Positions 41,301-48,924 of a DNA stretch of 64,000 nt are shown here, in pieces (position 1 is the stretch's first letter; the number at the start of each line of letters is the position of its first letter). Below the pieces are notes generated by a model. That model ran no database searches and was not told the origin of the DNA. It worked only from the letters and a program-made list of their open reading frames with translations. Made by a program: the position numbers and the translations under genes. This stretch comes from Colletes latitarsis (Eukaryota; Arthropoda; Insecta; Hymenoptera; Colletidae): the NCBI RefSeq assembly GCF_051014445.1, contig NC_135137.1:29513501-29577500 (forward strand). The letters run 5' to 3'.

Positions 41301-41333
41301 GGCCAAAGTATCCCTTTTCGGCTGCTGAACCAG
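14129..41333 (-). CDS. Claudin/PMP22-superfamily four-pass membrane protein, five 3' coding exons (5' end missing)
   Basis: Join 41226-41333, 40874-41038, 38384-38481, 22511-22670 and 14129-14373, read right to left. Intron phases agree at every junction (1, 1, 0, 1), all introns are GT-AG, and 257 residues plus a TAG stop result. Order: extracellular loop with FGPWRQC and a second Cys (RERCG), TM2 (AVWVAGLAAATASALLAILV region), TM3 across the second/third exon junction, a short loop, TM4 across the third/fourth junction, then a tail of about 110 residues ending HSTEV. The W-x-x-C...C loop and four-helix plan are those of PMP22/EMP/claudin/TARP-type proteins, which act in cell junctions, channel complexes or receptor trafficking at the plasma membrane. 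I cannot name the orthologue; clarin-, LHFPL- or stargazin-like are alternatives. The N-terminus with TM1 is absent from what I can read. Introns are about 0.19, 2.4, 15.7 and 8.1 kb. Confidence is high that it is a gene, moderate on family. Confidence 0.85.
14385..15310. repeat. Intronic tandem repeat with short and long units, starting beside the terminal exon
   Basis: Units of about 78 bases built on ATACAATTTTAAACAG...ATATATTTCTTTAAATATTTTTATAAAAGAAAATTC repeat across the region. Two units (about 14555-14790 and 14795-15030) carry an extra segment of about 155 bases containing GCAACGACGTAATGGACGA. The array begins about ten bases from the splice acceptor of the terminal exon, on its upstream side. 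Confidence 0.7.
15311..17837. other. Intron D-E, unremarkable part
   Basis: This is intronic DNA of the tetraspan gene with no supported exon. A small perfect inverted repeat GAATTTCAT/ATGAAATTC lies at about 16970-17000. A CpG-rich patch at 17720-17800 repeats CGTTGCA words and contains an E-box CACGTG at 17746-17751, which might be regulatory. Confidence 0.4.
17838..18785. mobile_element. Non-autonomous hAT-type element (948 bp)
   Basis: The left end CAGAGTTTCCCAACCTTTCT and the right end, read inverted, CAGTGATTCTCAACCTGGTG, are imperfect terminal inverted repeats of the CAG(T/A)G...CAACCT form common in hAT elements. Flanks GTTTAATT (17830-17837) and TTTTAATT (18786-18793) agree at 7 of 8 positions, fitting the 8-bp target duplication of hAT. 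The interior has an unequal 107-bp direct repeat (about 18467-18630) and no transposase frame. Confidence 0.75.
18794..22510. other. Intron D-E, remainder
   Basis: Intronic DNA. A pyrimidine-rich GC-richer patch at about 18790-19110 and another at 19550-19930 contain chance frames of up to 140 codons, which lack recognisable domains. The rest is AT-rich and shows nothing supportable. Confidence 0.4.
22511..22670 (-). CDS. Tetraspan exon: TM4 and start of cytoplasmic tail
   Basis: The exon has 160 nt, with acceptor TTGTTACAG and donor GTGAGT. It enters in phase 0 and leaves one base. It encodes LAAIALNFGVLVTAVYEGIY (rest of TM4), a positively charged stop-transfer stretch ARRGGDPTKIRVV, then a tail with INNPGYREHQPTN. 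The basic residues directly after the helix put the tail on the cytosolic side. NPGY could be a tyrosine-based sorting or docking motif; that is inference. Confidence 0.88.
22671..27311. other. Intron C-D (or first intron of the short isoform), part 1
   Basis: No exon was recognised. A 69-codon acidic frame at 24566-24775 (MDNFPLSELTDVTESS...) and minus-strand frames at 23176-23674 have no domain I know and are probably chance. No clear repeats were seen. Confidence 0.4.
27312..27848. mobile_element. TA-flanked miniature transposon, copy 2 (internally deleted)
   Basis: The left tip CAGAGTCTTTGGCTATTCC follows TA and the right tip GGCCGAACACCCTA precedes TA. Subterminal GGGAGATTCTAGAGACCAAA and GAGGCTTCGTTAAAAAGTTA are inverted on the other side. 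It shares the GGATTTCGGGGGTA repeats of the copies at 7 and 54 kb but lacks their 390-base core, so it is a deletion derivative of 537 bp. Confidence 0.75.
28248..28447. mobile_element. TTAA-flanked MITE of 200 bp
   Basis: CACATTGACCGCCATGGTGG follows TTAA (28244-28247). The right end GGCATGGCAGTCAACGTG is its inverted counterpart and is followed by TTCA, one base from TTAA. Imperfect 18-base inverted ends plus a TTAA target indicate a piggyBac-type MITE. A 100-codon frame across it is chance. Confidence 0.7.
28640..29040 (-). pseudogene. Decayed DNA-transposase fragment
   Basis: Read on the minus strand, consecutive frames give VNLDYKRKAVEFLKSERKPS (about 29027-28965), then with a frame change VQNRFKKVK and a stop, then SEKDVRQVGSYRDKV and FQEARDRGSIIHGIK (about 28925-28800), then further pieces with stops (SNFNIAKWW, LILDLLKRMLMAYVEG) to about 28660. 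The order and words resemble the N-terminal DNA-binding part of pogo/Tigger-like DDE transposases that I recall from insect genomes. At least two frameshifts and several stops show it is dead. No flanking inverted repeats were identified. Family assignment is from memory and tentative. Confidence 0.5.
29041..30214. other. Intron between the alternative first exon and the TM4 exon
   Basis: AT-rich intronic DNA with no exon recognised. A 129-codon minus-strand frame at 29198-29587 is Phe/Ile/Leu-rich because of base composition and looks like chance or an upstream extension of the decayed transposon next to it. Confidence 0.35.
30215..30301 (-). CDS. Candidate alternative first coding exon (29 codons) of the tetraspan gene
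   Basis: The exon begins with two ATGs (30299-30301 and 30296-30298), and an in-frame TGA lies 11 codons upstream. It encodes a highly charged stretch, MMEKKRRSLLREAKDEIELD followed by KMNKQKQGK, and ends at a donor (AAG|GTAAAA) in phase 0. The next exon downstream (22511-22670) starts in phase 0, so the splice keeps frame and predicts a protein of about 163 residues with only TM4 and the cytoplasmic tail. As an internal exon it would contain an in-frame stop, which favours a first exon. Base composition is GC-richer than its surroundings. The charge pattern suggests a short cytosolic amphipathic helix. It could also belong to an unrelated transcript. No transcript evidence was available. Confidence 0.55.
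30302..31330 (-). promoter_or_regulatory. Possible promoter region of the short isoform
   Basis: Directly upstream (minus strand) of the alternative first exon, the sequence rises in GC and CG content for about 1 kb (30550-31330), unlike the flanking intron. This is the expected position of a second promoter. No TATA box or initiator could be fixed with confidence. Inference only. Confidence 0.25.
31331..35400. other. Intron C-D, part 2
   Basis: AT-rich intronic DNA without supported exons. It holds a tandem duplication at 33399-33691, a TCATCATCG-type simple repeat near 34035-34055, and GGACACCCTGTATAG at about 34611-34625, resembling a transposon end. AGCGACCCCAAAAA near 33037-33050 recurs inverted at about 1418-1432. 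Confidence 0.4.
33399..33691. repeat. Tandem duplication, about 150-bp unit, two copies
   Basis: GAGAAAACTGATCGTTCTGA starts at 33399 and again at 33550. Both copies run through TTTCAACCACAGTATTCAA to AATATAAAACC with only a few substitutions. Confidence 0.85.
35430..37016. mobile_element. Interspersed repeat, copy A, with a TTAA-flanked right end
   Basis: The left part is three tandem units of about 210-220 bases (from about 35480, 35690 and 35910) with GCAGTTCCGAAACTACTA and TTCCGTTTTCGAGATATCGT. The right part has a two-fold repeat with CATTTCATCCTCTACCTAAT (36372 and 36531). The right end reads GTCGATAGCCTTAGTG followed by TTAA (37017-37020). It is colinear with 45160-46214. The terminus fits a piggyBac-like element, and the left end was not fixed. 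Confidence 0.65.
37021..38383. other. Intron C-D, proximal part
   Basis: A GC-richer block at 37160-37770 has a 122-codon plus-strand frame (37260-37628) that is Arg/Ser-rich without recognisable domains; I read it as non-coding. A direct duplication of about 100 bases follows at 37863-38045, sharing TTATTATTGATGGAATATTG. Confidence 0.45.
38384..38481 (-). CDS. Tetraspan exon: end of TM3, second loop, start of TM4
   Basis: The exon has 98 nt, with acceptor CTTTTCAG and donor CAG|GTAAG. Two bases complete a Thr codon, then come 32 codons ending in phase 0. The product runs SLAIVAASLFALQ (end of TM3), a polar loop with TDDRAS and ITRGEAF, and YMQ leading into TM4. The phase-0 exit lets this exon and the alternative exon at 30215-30301 splice to the same downstream exon. 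Confidence 0.87.
38482..40873. other. Intron B-C of the tetraspan gene
   Basis: This 2.4-kb intron has no supported exon. Its last part holds a tandem duplication of about 170 bases (40418-40587 and 40588-40757), each copy running from TAATTTTTCTGTTAATTTTG to CTCAGTTGTACTAT. Confidence 0.55.
40874..41038 (-). CDS. Tetraspan exon: TM2 and start of TM3
   Basis: The exon has 165 nt, with acceptor CGTGCAG and donor GTGAGT. It enters with TG, completing a Leu codon with the previous exon, and leaves a single A. It encodes 54 full codons: a long Ala/Leu/Val/Gly helix (about residues 1-28 of the exon, TM2), a short basic turn SSAKR, and the start of TM3 (ISYSTALIGKVALATLA). A 187-bp intron separates it from the preceding exon, by far the shortest intron of the gene. 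GC content is clearly above the surrounding intron. Confidence 0.88.
41226..41333 (-). CDS. Tetraspan exon: first extracellular loop (W-x-x-C...C)
   Basis: The exon has 108 nt between a TTTCAG acceptor and a GTGAGT donor. Its first two bases complete a codon begun in an upstream exon that I could not locate. It then encodes 35 residues and leaves one base. The frame contains GYFGPWRQCKLLLYGRERCG, matching the claudin-superfamily loop signature (aromatic/Gly, Trp, two residues, Cys, then a second Cys about ten residues on, here 10). The two Cys are expected to form a disulfide outside the cell. Another open frame in this exon (LVQQPKRD...) also runs through, but its phase would place the family signature out of frame, so I rejected it. 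Confidence 0.85.
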
Positions 41334-41360
41334 CTGAAACATCCAAAGTCACCCATTTAG

Positions 41361-41845
41361 TAATTTAGTAATGTCAATGCTCCGCAAAGGTATAGATAAT
41401 TTTATATAAAAATAAATGTAAATTAATGGGTTGGCTGGAGGTGACTTAAATTGATTTAAATTAAAATTGCTATAACTGCAATGAAATTAATGGCAGAACA
41501 AGTATTTTTAATTATTTTTATTTGTAATTTAGTAATGACAATACTCTGCAAAGATATAGATAATTTTATGTAAAAATAAATGTAAATTAATGGGTTGGCT
41601 GGAAGTGACTTAAATTGATTCAAATTAAAATTGCTATAACTGCAATGAAATTTATGGCAGAACAAGTATTTTGAATTACTTTTATTTGTAATTTAGTAAT
41701 GGCAATACTCTGCAAAGATATAGATCATTTTTTATAAAAATAAATGTAAATTAATGGGATGCCTGGAGGTGATTTAAATTGATTTAAATTAAAACTGCTA
41801 TAAGTGAAATAAAATTTATTGGTGAACAATTATTTTTAATTACAA
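41361..41845. repeat. Tandem repeat, about 164-bp unit, three copies
   Basis: TAATTTAGTAATG starts at 41361, 41525 and 41689. Each copy contains TAAATGTAAATTAATGGG and a TTAAATTGATT(T/C)AAATTAAAA stretch. The array begins fewer than 30 bases upstream of the splice acceptor of the first visible tetraspan exon. Confidence 0.85.
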
Positions 41846-42176
41846 ATAATGCCCAGAAAGAACACTTGAATTAATTTGAATAAATTTACTTGCACGAAAG
41901 AAAATTTAATTCGATTGTACGTACATACTTTACAAGATATTTTATATTTTATTTTGTTGTACTACTTTATTTCAATGAAAATTTAGACACTGTATTCCTT
42001 GCTTTGTTACACTTTTCATTGCAATTCTTTAACTGTTGCAATTAAAATAAGAAATTGCAAACTTTTCGTGGATACAAACTATTTACAAGCATTTGTATAC
42101 AGTTTTGTGTATTGTTACCGTTAAAAACTCTCGCAAATAATTAGTAAAATCCTGCTAATTAGGCGAACAAAATTGA

Positions 42177-42235
42177 CACCCATATCTGGGCGATAGAACC
42201 CCTGTGGTAACTTATCCGTCATCCAGATATGGGTG
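42177..42235. repeat. Hairpin with 13-bp perfect stem
   Basis: CACCCATATCTGG and CCAGATATGGGTG are separated by 33 bases. Ten bases on, ATCAACGCG is followed by TTAA, like a piggyBac-type terminus, so this may be the end of a TTAA element whose other end was not found. Confidence 0.6.
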
Positions 42236-42576
42236 ACTCGGTGATCAACGCGTTAAGAAACGCAGAATCATTGCAGGTTCATTATTTTTATACAAAATAA
42301 TTAACTGTCATGTTGCCTGCCCTGACATCCTGACACCTCCAGCACATTAAATACTATATATTGGAAATTTTATATCGAACAAAATCGTACATTACTATGT
42401 AAATATAACTCCATTAGAATATAATTCTAACGAATACTATAACAATATCGAGTTCCTCGATCCTCATGATTCTTTTAAACTGGTTTCAATCACTATTATT
42501 CATCACTATATCTAATTTCTCCTTCCTCAACTTTATTTCCCCTCCATTTTAGCGCGCGTATTATCATACGTATTCA

Positions 42577-43020
42577 TATATTTCCGTTGCTATTGCTCGC
42601 CACATATTCGTTCCATATTATTTCTTCTCCATCGAAGATAAAAATAATACGAAGAGATCCTCAAACATTCTCTCCAAACGTCAAATTATTTTCTCAGATC
42701 GACCATTTGTCAACCAACATGTAAAAAAATATAAACAAATATTTTTCCCCCCGACTTTCTGATAACTTCAGATCGAAAGGGTTGAACACAATTTTTTTAT
42801 ATATTTCCGTTGCTATTGCTTACCATATCTTCGTTTCATATTATTTCTTCTCCATCGAAGATAAAAATAATACGAAGAGATCCTCAAACATTCTCTCCAA
42901 ACGCCAAATTATTTTCACAGATCGACCATTTATCATCCAACATGTAAAAAAATATAAACAAATATTTTTCCCCCCGACTTTCTGATAATTTCAGATCCAA
43001 AGGGTCGAACACAATTTTTT
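42577..43020. repeat. Tandem duplication, 222-bp unit, two copies
   Basis: ATATATTTCCGTTGCTATTG begins at 42577 and 42799. Both copies continue through CTCCATCGAAGATAAAAATA and TTTTTCCCCCCGACTTTCTG to AACACAATTTTTT with few differences. Confidence 0.9.
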
Positions 43021-45029
43021 GGAGCGATAAATCCCAGCTGATTGCGTTACGCAGCAACAAGGGGCGATTCGTGGCGGAAAAAAGGGTTCCCTAAGGGGAG
43101 GAGACGGGAATAACGACCTTCGATCTTCGCTCCAGAGATCCCGAGAACTCGGACAACTGGAAACCACAATTTTACGAAGCTCGTTTTGCCGTTCAAACGA
43201 CCCATAAAGTCGGCTCTCGCTCGTTCGACTGTACTCGCGATTCTCTCTCTTTCTCCCTTTTCTTTCCTTTTCCCATGAGGACGTAGGGCGAGGAAGGCGG
43301 AAAATGTCGCATTCTGTGTCGTCGAATGGAATTCAATACGGTAATAAGAACATAAGAAAAGCTTCAAGGGGTTGCACCGCCCAACTGACGACGAAACAAA
43401 GGGAAGCAAATGTTAAATATCCACAGAGTACTTATCGTTACTCTCAATTTATTCACAGGTTTCAAATTCTTCCTATTTCACGATTTTAAAAACGATTTCA
43501 ACGATAGGGTGGGCCCACACGACTCTTTGCAATTCAATACCTCGATATTTCATCGATTTTAATGATATAAATCTCGAATATTTGAGCCTTCAAATTGGAA
43601 CGAAAGTTTCACCCAACCTCTATTGCGTGGGTGTATCCCGCTATATAAAATATCTCCATTATAAACGAGGAACAATGAGTTTGAAACGTAAAATACGATC
43701 GTGGAAGAGAATTTTCTTATCGGGATATTTGCTTCTTGGAACCGGACAAACTTCTTATGGCTCGTTTTCTTATCTTCGAAAATGAGATATTCTAGACGAT
43801 CATGTTAAAGCACATACCGTGCATATCAGGCAGTACGTCTTCTGCGTTTTCTATATGCCAAGTAGACCAACGTATGAAACGTCATCCGATTAATCGCGTT
43901 TGATAGCAGTTTAATCCCAGGAAAGGGGAAGAGTATTTCATACGCGCGTACGAGGAAGATAAATGGGGATTCATATGGACATCTTCTCGTGGGCGTGGGT
44001 GACTTCTATTGATACAGAACGTACGACATTTATTAAAACCGGTGACGTCGATAAGATACATTGACGCGTGGATCCAGAAACGCGACTCCGGATGAAAAAC
44101 GACCCGAAAACAGTTTAAACGTTTCTCGTGCGTGGGCGGAATTACGTTGGAACATGTACGGGATACGCGGAAGTCGAATATTGAAAATACTCGTGTCTGT
44201 TAAATATTAGTAACTGCCAATGAAAATCGTGTTGATCTTATTTCGGATTTTAAAGAATCCTCGTCTATCGTTACAGTATAAACTACCGTTACGCAAAATA
44301 GCGAATCAAGATGCAAATCGGGATTCGTGTATTCAAATCAGAATTTTATAGATTCTCTGCTTGATAGACCAGCGTGCAACGATGATCTTCCGTGTGGGCA
44401 GCTTTTATATCCCAGACCAGTCGTTCTCAACCTCAGTTCCCCGCGTACCACACAGCCAATATATAATAATTTCAGTACGGCTTATATAATAATTTAACTA
44501 GGTTCTGGATAGTATTATTTCTTTTTTTCAGTCCCATATGCAAATTTAAAAATAACCATTACGTTTCCATTGATTACGATGTTAGAAATTTTATGTAAAA
44601 TGTCAAAACAATTGAGTTATAAACAAAAATAAAAACTATTCTATTATAATGTTAAAACTTTAAATTCCTGTATGATACAATTTGCATGCATTTAAATGTC
44701 TGAAATTATTATTTATGAAAGATGCACATTTTTAGTAATAGTAACACCAATTACCACCAAGTAATTCATCGAAGATACTTCAAATTTGGAAAATAAGGCT
44801 GATTGCAAAATTTTAATTTTCGAACATCGCTTGAAACAAACAAATATTCTATTACTGAATGCTGCACAAAATCATGTAATTATGGATTATTTCGGTTTTT
44901 AAAATTTCGTTTTGAATTTCTAGCGTACAATGTTATTTTAGGGTTATTTAACATCATGACTTTTCTTATAGTATACGTACAATGATTTTTTTAATATTCA
45001 TTTCAATTCTTATTGTTTGTTTTTTGAGA

Positions 45030-46214
45030 AAAATATGTGGTCTGTTTTGCCTGTCACGACTGGTCATCTGACCAGTTGAACGATTTATATTTTTTTGTAA
45101 AAAGCCAGACAAAATTTGATATCAAATTCTGGTTAGCTTTCCATGTAAATAGGAAATATATAACAAAGATGACAGCAGAGAATCTTCAGTTTCCACTGTC
45201 TTAGAACAGTCTAAGAATGCGTATTAAAATAGCAAAACTTCAGACGCGTGCAGTTTCGAAATAACTAGTGTTTTCTCAATAATTAAGCCACTGTTAGAAG
45301 TGGCAAGGCCTCCCATTTAAAATGTTTTTTGGTTTTTGTCGATTCGACTTTCCGTTTTGGAGATATCGTAATTTATGTGAAAGTAATCTCGTAACCGAGT
45401 GACGTAGTATTTCGAGCACGTAAGGTCAATGACTTCGCGACGTAAACAGTGAAAAGTAAACAAACGCTTCGAACCCTTATATCTCCGGAACTAATTACTC
45501 TATCGACTTAAATTAACACTCATTTTAAAGTGTATTTCATCCTCTATCCTATAAACGCAACAACTACTCTAATTTATGCTGCCTTCTATGCTTATTTTCA
45601 TATTTACTTTGGCACTATACACTTAACCCTTAAATGGACTTTCAATTTCAACTAAATTATTTTACTTAATGTTGATTTTTACCAAATTGATAAATGAAAA
45701 TCAACTTTCCTTCAAAGCATTTAAAAAATAATGAACTAATGGAAGATTACATAAATTTTCAAATAATTACATTGACATATATTAAACAATTATTACTTTA
45801 AACTTATGGAGGGCTGCAGTGGCCCCAATAATCCACTTAAGTGTTAAAGAAATTTCAGCAATTCCTATTGATCATACGACTGGTGTGCCATAAAACTGGA
45901 TCGTAAATTGTTTATTTAATTGAAAATGCATTTAAATTTGTATTCAGAAGGTTTGCAAATTTTCTTGTAATTTATAAATTTTCTCTATGAAGTTAATGTA
46001 CTAACTACGTACATTTAGAGTGAAATTATTGAATATTTTTATACAGATTTTTAAAATGCTCTAAGAAAAAAAGAAAGAGGAAGATATCTTGCGAATAAAC
46101 TTTAAAACAACGTTCTATACATATAATGCAAAAATTAGAAGTACGTTGCCTCGTAAAAGGAAAAAAGAAAGACTATTAATTTGACCGGTCTTGGTAGATA
46201 TAGGTATACATGAA
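45030..46214. mobile_element. Interspersed repeat, copy B, carrying a nested insertion
   Basis: It is colinear with 35.4-37.0 kb: GCAGAGAATCTTCAGTTTCC at 45175, one unit (instead of three) with the AGATATCGTAATTTATGTGA segment, then CATTTCATCCTCTATCCTAT. The right end is CGGTAGTTTTAGTG followed by TTAA (46215-46218). GACTGGTCATCTGACC at 45058-45073 is the inverse of sequence near the right end of copy A (GGTCAAATGACCAGTC), placing the left end close to 45030. It is interrupted at 45627-45843. Confidence 0.65.
45627..45843. mobile_element. Nested TTAA-flanked MITE (217 bp)
   Basis: TTAA at 45623-45626 and at 45844-45847 flanks a segment absent from the matching place in copy A (near 36625). 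Its ends CCCTTAAATGGACT and, inverted, CACTTAAGTGGATT are imperfect terminal repeats. An exact TTAA duplication plus an uninterrupted related copy elsewhere is strong evidence for piggyBac-type insertion. Part of the interior (ATTGATAAATGAAAATCAAC) is itself self-complementary. Confidence 0.8.
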
Positions 46215-46218
46215 GTGT

Positions 46219-48194
46219 CGGTAGTTTTAGTGTTAATAACATGAATGTGGTATTTTCAATTTTTTTAAACATTCTAAACCCTTGAACGTAACGGGTTCTC
46301 GACAATCGTCTATTTTGTCCGTAGCATAATAAGCTATTTACTGCCTAACAGTAAATCAGCGGTTGGTGTTAGACCACCTACCAATAAGTTACAAGATACC
46401 GCACGTGTCATGATAAGTAACCGCGACACGCTTCCACGGCTCTTATTGTACATTTGTCGCACGAGTTCTAAGGCAACTATTTGTCGAACACGATTCGAAA
46501 CAATTTCGTTAAAGGAAAAATTCAATATTATACTTTTTTCGCAATTTATAAATTGGTAAACAGGATCAGCATCGATATTCGCGATATCGCTGGACACTGT
46601 TGACAGTATTAATTTCGATCAGATAATTAAACGAACCGTCACGCTGACTAATAAATCATCCGTTGCCACACCCTTTGAAGATGACTGTGACGATTATGTA
46701 ACGAGTTGATCGTTAATTTCCGAGAACGAACGACAAACTGTGTAATCGTTTCCACGACGTTCACCTTCTTCGCGATAAGACGACAAACAGGAATAGTGTT
46801 TGAAAATTATTAATATTTCAGAAATTCACGATAATATTTCTGTTTCCACATTGTATATTTTGTTATGACGGTAAATCTCAAACGATTCAAGTTAATATAA
46901 AGATATTTTGTTCGGTTAGCAAGAAATATCCATTCGATTGTAATAGTTACGTACGAAAGTAATTACTATACCAATTGCACCAACGACGCGAGACGTTAAC
47001 CTCGGCAACAGAGTGTTTCAAGATTTATCCTTTTGAACTTTCGAACGAAATACTATTCCAGACGATAATTTTCGATTCCTAAAGATTCTCATATACGAGA
47101 AAATTTTTTAAAATTCATTAACGATATAGTTGACTCGAATGCTGCGTTAAATGGACGTGTCCCAATGGCGTTGAGTCGTGGATTATAAGTTGAGAAATAC
47201 TCTATTAGAATACACGATATAATAAAAATATTCTTTTTGATTTTTCATATTAAAATCCAGGTAAACGATTCTTAACGAAATCGTGTAGCTTGAATCACAA
47301 CCTATCAGTATATTCAAAATGAAGTTACATTGCAAGAGATGAATTACCAACTATTCAGGAAAAACGTAATTACTTTCTGGCCAAAACAATTAACCCTTGT
47401 CGTACAATGACCAGTCTGCCTCGTTATAAGTTCTTGATGTAAATCATGAGGACACTCGCACATCATTAAATCTTCTATATTAAAATCAACACGTTTTTAC
47501 ATTCAAGTATTCATAAAATAAATCTTGTTTCGTGACCATTCCTTGTACGAACTTAAACAGAATTAAATAGTATACGTTTGAAAAATTATTTGAAACGAAA
47601 TCCAAGTCAGGTTATTCGTAAACTCAGATTTGGAAATCTAAACGTTTCGAATCTGATTTTTTTATATCGAATGCGGTATTTAATAGTAATATTACTGTAA
47701 TTGATCGTAAATTAATACTCCAATTAATTTTCATTGGCCAATTGAAATTAATCAAAATAAGAATTTCGTATCTGATTTTTTTTTTTATTGAAGAATGAGT
47801 CGGTTTTCGGACTTTTCCTTCGCGAAAATGATATCTAATACTTCGAAGGCTACGAAACAGCGGAGCGGAAAGAACACTAATGCGGATCGCTACCGGTGCG
47901 TGTTCAGCGTCTGCTGTCCCAGTTACTCAATTCTGCACACGGTGCGTGCGAACACGCGGCCACGCTGCCATAACAAATTGCATTTTTGTCCGTGTACCTT
48001 GACGAGCGTGCTTATGATTTTCGCGAGGAATCCAGGTCGCGAGGAAACGTTCGACGTCGCGTCCGATGTCCACGACAATTATACTGATCAAAGAATCAGT
48101 CTCGCGGAAAGCACGCTCCATCGCTGGGAAGGCCTCACCATGTGGACCAAACGTTACACTCGCGAATATTTCGAATTTACAGAAAACAAAAAAT
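46219..48194. other. Upstream region, no supported gene
   Basis: GC-richer patches at 46330-46760 and 47800-48190 contain frames on both strands: 135 codons on plus at 47795-48202 and 64 on minus at 47927-48121. No domain, membrane segment or convincing splice context supports either frame. Confidence 0.4.
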
Positions 48195-48200
48195 GTAATT

Positions 48201-48690
48201 GAACAATTTAAAGAAGCAACAGTAATGACCTTAAACTCAGGAATGCCTCAAATTTATATAAAACAAAAAAAAAATTGAACGATTTAAAGAAGCAACAGTA
48301 TATGGACTTTACATTCACAGATACGTCAAATTTACGCAATACAAAATATGTAGTTCAACAATTTAAAGAAGTAACAATATGGACCTTACACTCATGGATG
48401 CTTCAAATGTATAAAAAAAAAAAATGTAATTTGAACAATTTAGGGAAGTAACAATATGGACCTTACACTTATGGATGCTTCAAATTTGCATAACACAAAA
48501 AATATAATTGAACAATTTAAAGAAGCAACAATATGAATCGTGCACTTATGGATGCTTCAAATTTACAGAACACAAAAAATGTAATTTGAACAATTTAGAG
48601 AAGTAACAATATGGACCTTATACTCCTGGATACTTCAAATGTACACAAAACAAAAAACGTAGTTAAACTATTTAAAGAAGTAACGTCCTC
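48201..48690. repeat. 77-bp tandem array, about seven copies
   Basis: Units start with (G/C)AAC(A/G)ATTTAAAGAAGCAAC-like words at 48201, 48277, 48356, 48433, 48510, 48588 and 48665, and contain TATGGACCTTACACT and GGATGCTTCAAAT. Period is 76-79 bases with clear divergence between units. Confidence 0.85.
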
Positions 48691-48719
48691 TTACTCCTAT
48701 CAAATTTTTTAAATAGAAA

Positions 48720-48924
48720 TATTGTGTGTCCGCGAGAAGTTGGCTAGCGAAAGGAATGCGACTCTGATTGGTTCCCCACTCCAATTCAGAGTCTGGCGAG
48801 CCCACGTATCACGTCCCACCACACGTGTTGGCACTATTGGTCGAAACGACAATGAGTGGGGGGATCCAAGCACGAATCAAACCCGCATTCCTTTCGCTAG
48901 CCATCTTCTCGCGAACGTACAATA
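48720..48924. mobile_element. GC-rich MITE with 41-bp terminal inverted repeats
   Basis: The left arm 48720-48760 (containing CGCGAGAAGTTGGCTAGCGA) is the inverted match of 48884-48924 with about four differences in 41. An inner pair GACTCTGATTGG/CCAATTCAGAGTC adds a second hairpin. The flanking TA on both sides could be a target duplication. Its base composition differs sharply from the AT-rich array it abuts. Confidence 0.75.

Larger units (their letters stand above)
41846..45030. other. Upstream region, no supported exon
   Basis: It holds a perfect 13-base hairpin (42177-42189 with 42223-42235) and a two-copy 222-bp duplication. GC-richer blocks at 43030-43400 and 43800-44400 contain only chance frames. 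At 44417 the sequence CAGTCGTTCTCAACCTCAGT looks like a hAT end without a visible partner. The missing TM1 exon of the tetraspan gene could lie here or further right, but I could not find it. Confidence 0.4.

Noticed and set aside
41226..41333. Frame LVQQPKRDTLARGGSASFCC in the first visible exon
   Set aside because: It also joins the next exon if a different donor is used, but the frame carrying GPWRQC...RERCG uses the better GTGAGT donor and fits the protein family.
43047..43409. 120-codon minus-strand frame considered as the missing TM1 exon
   Set aside because: No hydrophobic helix of membrane length and no phase-1 donor.
47795..48202. 135-codon plus-strand frame and the 64-codon minus frame beneath it
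   Set aside because: Neither has domains; the plus frame runs into the 77-bp satellite.
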